Source: Chryseobacterium sp. FH1 (GTDB lineage: Bacteria > Bacteroidota > Bacteroidia > Flavobacteriales > Weeksellaceae). From it: 64,000 bases of DNA. The notes under the pieces are model-generated. The model made no database searches, was not told the origin of the DNA, and saw only the letters and a list, made by a program, of their open reading frames with translations. How positions within the stretch are numbered: position 1 is the first letter of the stretch; every line of letters begins with the position of its first letter. The position numbers and the translations under genes were made by a program. This document shows positions 41,784-49,791 of this stretch, piece after piece. Location of the stretch: positions 124,001-188,000 of the forward strand of contig NZ_JPLZ01000006.1 of assembly GCF_000735135.1 (NCBI RefSeq). Reading direction: 5' to 3'.

Positions 41784-43127
41784 ATGGCAGAATACAAACT
41801 ATTGCTCCCAAGTATGGGCGAAGGCGTTATGGAAGCAACAATTATCAGCTGGATGTTCAATGAAGGTGATTTTGTAAAAGAGGATGAATCTGTTGTAGAA
41901 ATTGCGACAGACAAAGTGGATTCCGACGTTCCGACACCAGTTTCGGGGAAAATCATCAAGATTCTGAAACAGAAAGATGACGTTGCAAAGATTGGTGAAG
42001 CTATTGCGATTTTGGAAACGGATGCAGATTCTTCATCACCCGAAGTTCCTGAATCAAAAACTTATGAAGAAGTTAAAGATCAGATTCCTCAGCCAGATCC
42101 GGAAGTGATCAATACTTTGGAACAGCCACTAACGAATGTTTTTGAAAATTCATCAAATCAGAATTCAGATTTATACTTATCTCCTTTAGTTAAAAATATT
42201 GTTCAGCAGGAAAATATTTCGGATTCTGAACTTAAAAATATCAAAGGAAGCGGACTAGAAGGCAGAATCACAAAAGAAGATATCCTTGATTTTGTGAAAA
42301 ATAGAGGAACCAATACTGAAACTAAATCAGCTCCTGCACAGCAAGTTATTTCTCAACCTGCTCAGACTTCAGCGCCGGCTCCTAAACCCTCAAACGCTCC
42401 AACCCTTCAACTTTCCGAAGGCGACGAGATCATCCAAATGGATCGTGTGCGCAAAATCATTGCAGAAGCGATGGTAAATAGCAAACACACTTCTCCACAC
42501 GTGACTTCTTTCATAGAATCCGACGTGACAAATGTCGTGACTTGGAGAGCGAAGAACAAAGATTCTTATCAGAAAAGAGAAGGCGAGAAATTGACCTTTA
42601 TGCCGATTTTCATTAGAGCGGTCGTGAAAGCGATTCAGGATTTCCCGATGATCAACGTTTCTGTGGATGGTGATAAAATCATTAAAAAGAAAAATATCAA
42701 TATCGGAATGGCAACAGCGCTTCCAGATGGAAATCTGATTGTTCCTGTAATCAAAAATGCAGACCAATTGAGTTTGTCAGGTTTGGCAAAAGCGATTAAT
42801 GATTTAGCTTATAGAGCACGTAACAAAAAACTGACGCCAGCTGATACGCAAGGTGCGACTTACACCATTTCAAACGTTGGAACTTTCGGAAACCTGATGG
42901 GAACACCGATTATTCCTCAACCTCAGGTTGCGATTTTGGCAGTTGGAGCGATTGTGAAGAAACCAGCAGTTATCGAAACTGAGTTTGGAGATGTGATTGC
43001 AATTCGTCAAAAGATGTTTATGTCGCATTCTTACGACCATAGAGTAGTGGACGGCAGTTTGGGCGGAATGTTCCTGAAACACGTCAACGATTATCTTGAA
43101 AATTGGGACCTTAATACTGAAATATAA
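41784..43127 (+). CDS. 2-oxo acid dehydrogenase E2 (dihydrolipoamide acyltransferase)
   Basis: 447 residues from ATG 41784. N-terminal lipoyl domain with the lipoylated Lys in EIATDKVDSDVPTP near 45-55, a Pro/Ser-rich linker, an E3-binding domain at about 130-170 (LSPLVKNIVQQENISDSELKNI, KGSGLEGRITKEDIL), a second flexible Gln/Pro/Ala linker and the catalytic domain from about 225, with the His-Asp motif SYDHRVVDGSLGG near 420-432. Could be the branched-chain, pyruvate or oxoglutarate complex; the sequence alone does not tell. E1 and E3 genes are not next to it. Confidence 0.92.
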   Translation: MAEYKLLLPSMGEGVMEATIISWMFNEGDFVKEDESVVEIATDKVDSDVPTPVSGKIIKILKQKDDVAKIGEAIAILETDADSSSPEVPESKTYEEVKDQIPQPDPEVINTLEQPLTNVFENSSNQNSDLYLSPLVKNIVQQENISDSELKNIKGSGLEGRITKEDILDFVKNRGTNTETKSAPAQQVISQPAQTSAPAPKPSNAPTLQLSEGDEIIQMDRVRKIIAEAMVNSKHTSPHVTSFIESDVTNVVTWRAKNKDSYQKREGEKLTFMPIFIRAVVKAIQDFPMINVSVDGDKIIKKKNINIGMATALPDGNLIVPVIKNADQLSLSGLAKAINDLAYRARNKKLTPADTQGATYTISNVGTFGNLMGTPIIPQPQVAILAVGAIVKKPAVIETEFGDVIAIRQKMFMSHSYDHRVVDGSLGGMFLKHVNDYLENWDLNTEI

Positions 43128-43132
43128 AATCA

Positions 43133-43161
43133 AAGCCTCAGAATTTTCTGAGGCTTTTTTT
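43133..43161. terminator. Bidirectional intrinsic terminator
   Basis: AAGCCTCAGA/TCTGAGGCTT perfect 10-bp stem with an ATTT loop, between convergent E2 and prfB genes. Confidence 0.8.
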
Positions 43162-43198
43162 ATGTTTTTATATAATGGTTGAATTCTTCTAAAGAAGT

Positions 43199-44311
43199 TT
43201 ACAACTCATCCATTTCCCCACTTCCAGCTTGCCCTTCATTCATCAGATAAGCTTTTAAGAAAGGTGTGATGTTCCCGTTCATCACACTGTCTACGTCGGA
43301 AGTTTCGTGTCCGGAGCGAACATCTTTTACCAATTTATAAGGTTGCATTACATAATTCCGAATTTGAGAACCCCATTCGATTTTCATCTTTCCGGCTTCG
43401 ATTTCGTTTCTTGCCTTCAGACGTTCATCAAGTTCGATTTGATAAAGTCGGGATTTCAGGAGTTGCATTGCCTTTTCTTTATTTTGAAGCTGAGAACGAG
43501 ATTCTGAGTTTTCAATGATAATTCCAGTCGGTGCGTGACGAAGACGAACGGCAGTTTCCACCTTGTTTACGTTTTGTCCACCAGCGCCTGAACTTCGCAT
43601 TGTTTCAAAACTGATGTCAGCTGGATTGATGTTAATCTCAATTGTATCGTCCACCAAAGGATAAACATAAACGGAAACGAAACTCGTGTGACGTTTAGCA
43701 TTACTATCAAAAGGCGAAATTCTAACTAATCTATGAACACCATTTTCACCCTTCAAATATCCAAAAGCAAACTCGCCGTCGATTTCTATCGTTACAGTTT
43801 TGATTCCCGCAACATCGCCTTCTTGGAAGTTGAGTTCGCGAAGTTTGTAGCCCTGCTTGTCGGCCCACATTGTGTACATCCGCATCAGCATACTTGCCCA
43901 GTCGCAAGATTCCGTACCGCCAGCCCCAGCTGTGATTTGAAGAACGGCAGACAACTCATCGCCTTCGTTGGAAAGCATATTTTTGAATTCCAGATTTTCG
44001 ACTTTTTCAACTAATTTTGGAAAAGCTTCGTCCAGTTCTTTTTCAGAATCCGGATCTTCTTTTGCAAATTCCAACAGAACCTGAAGGTCTTCAAATTCTG
44101 TTTTGATATCATCATAACCTTCCACCCATTTTTTCTTGGAACGGAGTTGTTTCAGAAACACTTCAGCTTCTTTTGAGTTGTTCCAGAATTCGGGTGCTGC
44201 GGTTTTCTCGTCGTCGTTGGAAATTTCGATTTTTTTCTTTTCGATTTGGAGGAACTTGTGCAGGTCTTCTATTCTGGATTGGATATCTTTTATTTGGTCT
44301 GTGTTTACCAC
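43199..44311 (-). CDS. prfB: Peptide chain release factor 2
   Basis: 370 residues. GTG start at 44311, preceded by the -7 element at 44329-44336. It releases peptides at UGA and UAA. Anticodon-like tripeptide SPF in [15 protein letters not shown] near 203-217 and the peptidyl-hydrolysis loop [16 protein letters not shown] near 240-255 (GGQ) are clear, and NSRS-type helix ([16 protein letters not shown]) follows. There is no in-frame UGA: the first ~40 codons run on without the programmed +1 frameshift seen in E. coli prfB, so autoregulation by UGA read-through shift is absent. Confidence 0.95.
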   Translation of the reverse strand: MVNTDQIKDIQSRIEDLHKFLQIEKKKIEISNDDEKTAAPEFWNNSKEAEVFLKQLRSKKKWVEGYDDIKTEFEDLQVLLEFAKEDPDSEKELDEAFPKLVEKVENLEFKNMLSNEGDELSAVLQITAGAGGTESCDWASMLMRMYTMWADKQGYKLRELNFQEGDVAGIKTVTIEIDGEFAFGYLKGENGVHRLVRISPFDSNAKRHTSFVSVYVYPLVDDTIEININPADISFETMRSSGAGGQNVNKVETAVRLRHAPTGIIIENSESRSQLQNKEKAMQLLKSRLYQIELDERLKARNEIEAGKMKIEWGSQIRNYVMQPYKLVKDVRSGHETSDVDSVMNGNITPFLKAYLMNEGQAGSGEMDEL

Positions 44312-44328
44312 GTTTGTTTTAATTTTTG

Positions 44329-44336
44329 CAAAAATA
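44329..44336 (-). promoter_or_regulatory. -7 promoter element of prfB
   Basis: TATTTTTG on the minus strand, 17 bases upstream of the GTG at 44311. Confidence 0.5.
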
Positions 44337-44381
44337 AGAAGAAATTGATGAATGTTGGGAAATAATGATAGGCTTACAAAT

Positions 44382-44401
44382 TAAACACAAAGGCACAGAG
44401 G
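44382..44401. repeat. CACAAAG-type short repeat
   Basis: AAACACAAAGGCACAGAGG; the same motif type recurs at 49636-49651 and 49737-49752. Short, common Bacteroidetes intergenic repeat. Confidence 0.5.
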
Positions 44402-44508
44402 CTTTTTTTGCCACTTTATGTTTTAAGGCACTAGGTTCTAACTTCGTTTAAATGGAAATAATTTAAAAATTTGATTTTTGTAGAAAAATTTTAATTGAAG
44501 ACGAATTC

Positions 44509-44610
44509 CGCAATAGGGATAGTAGTGGAAATCCTTTTTTGTAGTTGGGAAATGTTCTAATTAGATTGGGAAACTTCTTCCACAAAAAAGATTGTAGCGG
44601 ATAGCCCGAC
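44509..44610 (+). repeat. Degenerate interspersed repeat family A, copy 3
   Basis: Left end CAATAGGGATAGTAGTGGAA with ATCCTTTTTT, right end AAAAAAGATTGTAGCGGA with TAGCCCGA, and between them an unrelated loop with GATTGGGAAACTTCTTCC. Confidence 0.5.
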
Positions 44611-44662
44611 CCGAGCGGTGGCATTCGAAAGGGCGAGGGGATTGCCCAAATTGGAATTTGTT

Positions 44663-44730
44663 TCTCGCAGATTTGACTGATTGAGCTGATTTTTTGATGA
44701 TGATCTGCAAAATTTGCTAAATCTGCGAGA
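44663..44730. repeat. Inverted repeat, 12-bp perfect arms
   Basis: TCTCGCAGATTT at 44663-44674 and AAATCTGCGAGA at 44719-44730, 44 bases apart. Half-sites of this type (AAATCTGCGCGAG) also occur near 56950-56970. Common Flavobacteria intergenic repeat. Confidence 0.55.
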
Positions 44731-44845
44731 TTTTATTTTAAATTTATTTATTTGATAGTCAGTTGTTTGTGAATTAATTTCAAATTGTTTTGAAAACAGA
44801 GGCAACCATTTTGGTATTTTGCCGTCTTATAGTCAGAAAGAGAAA

Positions 44846-45403
44846 ATGAATCGAGATTTACAACATATCTTTTCCAAAGCAAAGAAAAATGACCGACTGG
44901 CTCAGAAGCGCCTGTTCGAGATGTTTTCGGGGAAAATGTTGTCGGTGGCAAATTCTTACATCAATAATCGGGATGATGCGGAAGATGTTTTGATGAATGC
45001 TTTCTACAAGGCTTTTACGAAGCTGGAGGATTGTAAGAATTACAAATCGTTTCCGTTTTGGCTGAGGAAAATTGTGGTGAATGACGCGATTAGTTTTATC
45101 CGGACAAATAAGCATATCCTGTATGCAGAAACTGAATTTACGGATTCTATTGCGGAACAGACGGAAGATGTGGATGCTATTTCTCAGGACATTGATTTGG
45201 AAGTGATTTTCAGGGAAATGCCGATTGGTTATAAATTGGTTTTCAATCTTTCGGTTTTTGAGGAAAAGAAACATCAGGAGATTGCGGAAATCCTGAATAT
45301 CTCGGAAGGAACCAGCAAAAGTCAGCTGAGTAAAGCAAAAAAATGGCTAACTGATTATTTTAATCAACAAAACACGAAACAAAATGCAGAATCTGAAATC
45401 TAA
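44846..45403 (+). CDS. ECF-type RNA polymerase sigma factor
   Basis: 185 residues from ATG 44846 (an earlier TTG at 44819 is not needed). Sigma region 2 is AKKNDRLAQKRLFEMFSGKMLSVANSYINNRDDAEDVLMNAF (DxxAEDVxMxxF), and region 4 is HQEIAEILNISEGTSKSQLSKAKKWL near the C-terminus, the HTH that binds the -35/-33 region. It overlaps by 20 bases with the next gene, an anti-sigma-like protein, so the two are translationally coupled. The third gene is an outer-membrane protein, which may be the regulated target, although that is inference. Confidence 0.9.
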   Translation: MNRDLQHIFSKAKKNDRLAQKRLFEMFSGKMLSVANSYINNRDDAEDVLMNAFYKAFTKLEDCKNYKSFPFWLRKIVVNDAISFIRTNKHILYAETEFTDSIAEQTEDVDAISQDIDLEVIFREMPIGYKLVFNLSVFEEKKHQEIAEILNISEGTSKSQLSKAKKWLTDYFNQQNTKQNAESEI

Positions 45404-46085
45404 ATACGAACAAAAGGAAATGAAAGTTTCCGACGGTCTTTGGGATAGATTGGAAGAAAAACTTGACCAAGTGCCTGCGAAAAAGAAGAAACCGAAAGTC
45501 TTTTGGTGGAGATTTGTTGCTGTAATCATTTTGATTCTGAATTTTGGTGGGATTTCTTGGATGACTGATATCAAAAATAAAGTGAAAGAAACTCCGGAAT
45601 TTAAATTTCCTCGAATCGAAAATCAAATTTCAAGTGTACGTCAGCAGTCTGAAAATACAAACGAAATTCAAATATCATTTTCTACTGACAATGCTGAAAT
45701 TGATAATCAACGATTGGTGGTTGAAAATAAAGATTCTTCAACTCCGCTCAGAATGACAAAAGGAACTAAAAAAGAAAGTCAAGTTTTTGAAAAAGAAGTT
45801 ATTGTGAAAAATAATGAGCCACAAATCATTCCTAAATCTGAAGAAAAATTGGCTCAAAACGATATTTCGACTTCGCTCAGCACACAGAAACCGAAAGTGA
45901 AATACGTGTCATCATCGGACTTACTTTTCGGAGTGGAAATAGACAAAGCGAAAGCCGAAACACCGAAATCGGCAATGGGAATCAATGTTTCAAAACCTAA
46001 AATTGATTCTGATTTTCCCAATCCAAAACGCATCAAACTCTTTGGAATTACGCTCTACGACAAAGATTCTATAACAACTAAATAA
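45384..46085 (+). CDS. Anti-sigma-like membrane protein
   Basis: 233 residues. The short cytoplasmic N-terminus (MQNLKSKYEQKEMKVSDGLWDRLEEKL) is like the sigma-binding part of small anti-sigma factors; one hydrophobic segment follows (FWWRFVAVIILILNFGGISWM near 40-60), then a long polar, low-complexity periplasmic part. It overlaps the sigma gene by 20 bases, the usual arrangement of sigma and anti-sigma. The linker encodes two pieces of a TTCGACT(C/T)CGCTCAG-type repeat (45735-45758, 45866-45885), read as SSTPLRMT and ISTSLSTQ. No Zn-binding motif (HxxxCxxC) is present. Confidence 0.6.
   Translation: MQNLKSKYEQKEMKVSDGLWDRLEEKLDQVPAKKKKPKVFWWRFVAVIILILNFGGISWMTDIKNKVKETPEFKFPRIENQISSVRQQSENTNEIQISFSTDNAEIDNQRLVVENKDSSTPLRMTKGTKKESQVFEKEVIVKNNEPQIIPKSEEKLAQNDISTSLSTQKPKVKYVSSSDLLFGVEIDKAKAETPKSAMGINVSKPKIDSDFPNPKRIKLFGITLYDKDSITTK
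45735..45758 (+). repeat. REP-like repeat inside coding sequence
   Basis: CTTCAACTCCGCTCAGAATG with ACA, near-identical to the stem arms at 54464-54541. It is in frame. Confidence 0.6.
45866..45885 (+). repeat. Second REP-like repeat inside the same gene
   Basis: TTTCGACTTCGCTCAGCACA, same family as 45735-45758, also in frame. Confidence 0.55.
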
Positions 46086-46091
46086 ACTATT

Positions 46092-46211
46092 ATGAAATTC
46101 AAAATTTTACTTTTGGCAATGCTTTCCAGCTTTGCTACAGCCCAAACTACGCTCGATAATCAGATGAAATCCTACACGGAAAAAGTCAATTCCATTGTAT
46201 CGCAAATATGA
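46092..46211 (+). pseudogene. 5' fragment of the outer-membrane protein gene, signal peptide part
   Basis: 39 residues: signal peptide (FKILLLAMLSSFATAQ) then TTLDNQMKSYTEKVNSIVSQI and a stop at 46209-46211. The next frame opens with MKSETDKIDEAFSSGK at 46208. The two read as one protein (SIVSQ-MKSETDKIDE) if two bases, AT, were removed from CAAATATGAAATC. So a frameshift, most simply an AT duplication, splits the gene. It could be a real mutation, a phase-variable site, or a sequencing error. Confidence 0.7.
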
Positions 46212-47167
46212 AATCTGAAACGGACAAAATTGATGAGGCTTTCTCGTCTGGGAAAATTACAAAAACGGAACAAATTGCGCAGAAAGAAGCGGTTTCTAAA
46301 AAATATGAAACAATTATCAATGAAAAAATAGAGAATGAACAGACTCAGTTGGAAGATATTACAAAAACTGCGGTTACCAATTCTGTTTACAATACAAAAC
46401 CAGATACAACTAAATATAGAAATTCGTTTTCTTGTGAAACTACTGATGGTTTGAAGTTTAAATTCAAAAAAAGAGTTAAATCACCTAAGTATTATATTAA
46501 TACAAGTACTTTGACTGTCAGCTACGCTTTCGCAAATCTTACAAAAGACAAAGGCAGTTTCAATCCGTTTGAGAATGATTCTGAAATGAGAATCGGAAAT
46601 TCTCACAGCGTTGAGGTTCAGTTCAGAAAAGACAAACAGCTGGGAAGTTTCACGAGTCCGTGGATTTTGAGATATGGTTTGGCTTACAGAACCGACACTT
46701 ATATGCCAAAGCGTCCGCAGGTTTTTATTCAGGACAATTCAGAATTGTTTCTTGATGATTTTCAACAGGGTACTTTGAAACGTTCAAAACTTAGAAATGT
46801 TTATCTGACCTTACCAGTTGAATTCCAGCTTTATCTGAATCCAAAATACACAGAATACGACGGTAAACAATATCTGGACGTGAGAAAGAAAATGTGGAAG
46901 GTTGGAGTAGGAGCTTACGCCGGTGTCAATACGAGAAGCATTGTAAAAGTCAAATATTACAATGAAAATGGCAACTTCAAAAAGTATGATTATACTTTGG
47001 ACGACGGCGTGAATGCTTTCTTGTTCGGGGGGAAATTTAGTTTTGGTTATGGTGGTGTTAATTTATTTATCAAGAAAGATTTCACACCGATTTTCAATGA
47101 CAAAGCGAATATCCCAAATAGAAACGGAATCCAGGTTGGAATCGAGATTGCGAACATTGATTTTTAA
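46208..47167 (+). CDS. Outer-membrane beta-barrel-type protein, 3' part of the split gene
   Basis: 319 residues without its own signal peptide; the signal lies in the upstream fragment. Residues 1-80 are helical and Lys/Glu-rich (like a coiled coil), the rest alternates polar and hydrophobic residues and ends NRNGIQVGIEIANIDF, so a beta-barrel of the outer membrane is likely. The ATG at 46208 overlaps the stop of the first fragment (ATGA), so re-initiation could give a protein, but one that would not be exported. It follows the sigma/anti-sigma pair and may be its target. No family recognised. Confidence 0.6.
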   Translation: MKSETDKIDEAFSSGKITKTEQIAQKEAVSKKYETIINEKIENEQTQLEDITKTAVTNSVYNTKPDTTKYRNSFSCETTDGLKFKFKKRVKSPKYYINTSTLTVSYAFANLTKDKGSFNPFENDSEMRIGNSHSVEVQFRKDKQLGSFTSPWILRYGLAYRTDTYMPKRPQVFIQDNSELFLDDFQQGTLKRSKLRNVYLTLPVEFQLYLNPKYTEYDGKQYLDVRKKMWKVGVGAYAGVNTRSIVKVKYYNENGNFKKYDYTLDDGVNAFLFGGKFSFGYGGVNLFIKKDFTPIFNDKANIPNRNGIQVGIEIANIDF

Positions 47168-47206
47168 AACATAACATTTTCATAGAACACCTTTTTATTA
47201 TTTTCG

Positions 47207-47238
47207 AAAGCACACTTTTAGGAGTGTGCTTTTTTATT
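47207..47238. terminator. Bidirectional intrinsic terminator
   Basis: AAAGCACACT/AGTGTGCTTT perfect 10-bp stem with a TTTAGG loop, between convergent genes. Confidence 0.8.
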
Positions 47239-47247
47239 TTAAAATAG

Positions 47248-47895
47248 TTATCTGTAAATTTTATTTTTCCGGTAGATATCTATCACAAAGTAAATCATTA
47301 TAAAAGTGGTAATTACGGATGGCAGAATCTGGCTGTAAGGCTTGTAATCTGGCAGAATAGTTCCGATAAAAGCGTCCGTCAAACCTCCCAAAGCACTTAT
47401 CATTTTGCAGGAATGTTCATAGACCCACAAGTTGCCATATCGATTTTTGGGTATGAAATAGCGGAAAATGTCGTACGAAATGACCATAAAAAGATAACCC
47501 ACGGTAGAATAAATAATGACCGGATTCCAGTAAAATCCAATGTCCTGCAGGTAATACCAGAAATATGAGACGATGGCAATCGCCGAGACCATAGCCAGCA
47601 AATCCTGTAAATAAAATTGATTGGTTTTCGTTTTTATGTTTCTGACGCCTGAGTAGGTATTGTATCCAACCAAAATTGTAATGACAAGCAAAAATATATT
47701 CCTTTTGAAAATAATGACGCCAAAAATTCCTGTAATTACCACAATGACCATAAGGTAAACAAAACAAATTCCGAACTTTTTATGAAACAATGTTCCTTTC
47801 GATTTTATTAATAGAATGTAACCTAATAAAAGAGCCAAGCAACCACAGATGACGTGAACAATAATGTTGGCAAGATGAAAATTTGAATAATTCAT
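47248..47895 (-). CDS. Multi-pass membrane protein of unknown function (DUF2306-like)
   Basis: 215 residues from ATG 47895. Seven hydrophobic segments: about 6-28, 38-58, 60-76, 95-115, 122-142, 172-190 and 192-212. The first part has IIVHVICGCLALLLGYILLIKSKGTLFHKKFG (His residues near 11 and 31), which recalls DUF2306-type membrane proteins where His residues may bind heme; the family call is tentative. It is downstream of the AraC gene on the same strand with a 71-base gap and could be regulated with it. Confidence 0.6.
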   Translation of the reverse strand: MNYSNFHLANIIVHVICGCLALLLGYILLIKSKGTLFHKKFGICFVYLMVIVVITGIFGVIIFKRNIFLLVITILVGYNTYSGVRNIKTKTNQFYLQDLLAMVSAIAIVSYFWYYLQDIGFYWNPVIIYSTVGYLFMVISYDIFRYFIPKNRYGNLWVYEHSCKMISALGGLTDAFIGTILPDYKPYSQILPSVITTFIMIYFVIDIYRKNKIYR

Positions 47896-47966
47896 ATTTT
47901 TTTTCTGCAAACATCAAGAAATATGGAAGTATGATTCGACCGGATTTATAGATTCGGACTCCCGAA

Positions 47967-49076
47967 TTATTTATTAAGACCTCTGTATTCCGAAGGTGTC
48001 ATCCCGGTTTGTTCCTTGAAAATTTTGTTGAAGGTTGATTTTGTGTTGAATCCGCATTCATAAGCAACACCAAGAATAGAATAATGGCTGTATTTGGGTT
48101 CTTTCAGTTTCTCTTTCACTTCTTCCACACGGTAGCTGTTTACAAATTGGTAGAAATTGGTATTAAGCGTTTGGTTGATGATTTGAGACAACTGATTTGT
48201 AGAAATATTAATTAAAGAAGATAGTTTTGTAAGGCTCAAACTCTCATCTAAATAAGGTTTCTCTTTGGTCATATAAGCCAATAATTGCTCAGAAATTGCA
48301 ATGGCTTTGTCATCTGTGGTGAATGGTTTTTCTTTAATCTTATCGATTTTAATTAAAGATATATTCTGATTGATAACAATGCTTTGCCTCAAACTGAAAT
48401 AGACAATGCAAATAATATAAATACTCTGGATATTGCTTACCAGGCTGAAAATATCCTGCGTGCGGATTATATCAAATCTGGTTCCTGAAGATATGATCGC
48501 AATGACAATCAGAAAAATAAAGATTAAGGAAATAACAATCCATTTTAACCAGTTCAGATTGATTTTGTCTAGTGTAGAATAATTTTCGGGAAGGATTTTT
48601 TGATATTTTTTTAAAGCTAAAAAGCAAAGCACAATATAAATAACCGGAATTATCGCCATTGGTAAAGTGAGAAGATTTAGCAAAAAACTGTTTCTTTCCG
48701 CACCTAAATATGGAATATTATTAATAAAATTAATTCTATCATAACCAAATGAAATAGATAGAAAAACCAAATTGTAAAATATATAAAACAGCGAATGTTT
48801 CAATATTACTTTAAAGCTAAATGGAATATTAAACGTTATAGAAATTACATAAAGATAAAGTATCGCAGTACTGAAAACCGGCAGAGTGAAGCCAAAAATC
48901 TGAAGAACATTAACCGTATTCGAGGGAAGCAGATAATAAGCAAGATTGCTCCCGCTTATAATCATCCACAATATCAGATAATAATCCGAATGGGTTTTAG
49001 TCTTCTTCGAAACAATCAGCAATACACACAACAATGCTACAATGATTCCTGAAAATGTAATGTTGTCGTTTATCAT
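47967..49076 (-). CDS. Membrane-anchored AraC-type regulator
   Basis: 369 residues. Residues 1-235 carry about seven hydrophobic segments (for example GIIVALLCVLLIVSKKTKTHS and PMAIIPVIYIVLCFLAL), then residues about 265-369 form an AraC HTH domain: SLTKLSSLINISTNQLSQIINQTL and YSILGVAYECGFNTKSTFNKIF, ending TGMTPSEYRGLNK. This is the form of membrane-bound AraC regulators that occur in Bacteroidetes and Bacilli; the signal is unknown. It is divergent from the gene at 49249. Confidence 0.85.
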   Translation of the reverse strand: MINDNITFSGIIVALLCVLLIVSKKTKTHSDYYLILWMIISGSNLAYYLLPSNTVNVLQIFGFTLPVFSTAILYLYVISITFNIPFSFKVILKHSLFYIFYNLVFLSISFGYDRINFINNIPYLGAERNSFLLNLLTLPMAIIPVIYIVLCFLALKKYQKILPENYSTLDKINLNWLKWIVISLIFIFLIVIAIISSGTRFDIIRTQDIFSLVSNIQSIYIICIVYFSLRQSIVINQNISLIKIDKIKEKPFTTDDKAIAISEQLLAYMTKEKPYLDESLSLTKLSSLINISTNQLSQIINQTLNTNFYQFVNSYRVEEVKEKLKEPKYSHYSILGVAYECGFNTKSTFNKIFKEQTGMTPSEYRGLNK

Positions 49077-49248
49077 AGCATAAAAATTGTTCTTGAATAT
49101 CCAGTAAAGTTTTCGATTTATTTAATAAAAAGTCCAATTTAATCTAAATATTTCAATGTCAAAAAAATAAATTGAACAATGAAATTTTAAATCAACATAC
49201 TTTTGCCGGTCAGGAATTTTTATTTACATTGGCAAGTAAGATTTAAGA

Positions 49249-49674
49249 ATGAAAAATTTACAGTTAATCGGATTGTTTTTGGTTGTGGCAGGCAGTTTTC
49301 TGCCGTTGGTCCATATTCCAATTGTTGGGAACTGGAACTATTGGAAAGTAGATAACACACTCGCCATCGTACTTTGGGGATTTTCTTTATTGACGCTGGT
49401 TTTCATCCTGATTGGTAAAAATAAATTGGTGAGAATAATGTCATTTTTAATGATATTGCTTTTTGTTTTCACAATTGTCGCCATTAAGTTAAAATCTTTG
49501 GATTATTTCAGTTTTTTACCTTTCAAACCCTGGCAATCCACATTCGCCGGAATCGTGAAATTATCTTTGGGATGGTTCATCGAGTTTCTGGGCGCAGTGG
49601 TTATTTTAATTGCATCAAGAAAAAGTATCATTAAACCACAAAGTCACAAAGATTTGCACAATGAGCACAATTGA
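49249..49674 (+). CDS. Four-helix membrane protein; C-terminus read from repeat DNA
   Basis: 141 residues with four hydrophobic segments (about 4-24, 35-55, 62-84 and 98-118). Not a recognised family. The last ~16 residues (KPQSHKDLHNEHN) come from a CACAAAGTCACAAAG-type repeat at 49636-49651, so the end of the protein was probably created when the repeat arrived and the original stop was lost. The gene is divergent from the AraC regulator, and may be its target. Confidence 0.55.
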   Translation: MKNLQLIGLFLVVAGSFLPLVHIPIVGNWNYWKVDNTLAIVLWGFSLLTLVFILIGKNKLVRIMSFLMILLFVFTIVAIKLKSLDYFSFLPFKPWQSTFAGIVKLSLGWFIEFLGAVVILIASRKSIIKPQSHKDLHNEHN

Positions 49675-49752
49675 TTTTTGAAATTTGACAAAGTCAAACC
49701 TTGTGACCTTAAAACATTTAGTAGTTAAAAAAAAAACTTTGTGCACTTTGTG
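49636..49752. repeat. CACAAAG inverted repeat pair
   Basis: CACAAAGTCACAAAG (49636-49651) and CTTTGTGCACTTTGTG (49737-49752) are inverted copies with one base missing. The first lies in the 3' end of the gene at 49249 and the second just before the thiolase gene. Confidence 0.6.
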
Positions 49753-49791
49753 TTAAGAATTAATATTAAATCAAAAAAAATTAAAAATATT

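Larger units (their letters stand above)
44337..44845. other. Gene-free repeat cluster
   Basis: About 510 bases with no coding region. It holds a CACAAAGGCACAGAGG-type repeat (44382-44401), a degenerate family A repeat (44509-44610) followed by GAGCGGTGGCATTCGAAAG, and a palindromic TCTCGCAGATTT/AAATCTGCGAGA pair (44663-44674 and 44719-44730). No promoter for the sigma factor gene could be placed with confidence (TATTTTG, one base short of the consensus, at 44814-44820). Confidence 0.6.

Noticed and set aside
43199-44311. Programmed frameshift in prfB
   Set aside because: No in-frame UGA; the frame is continuous.
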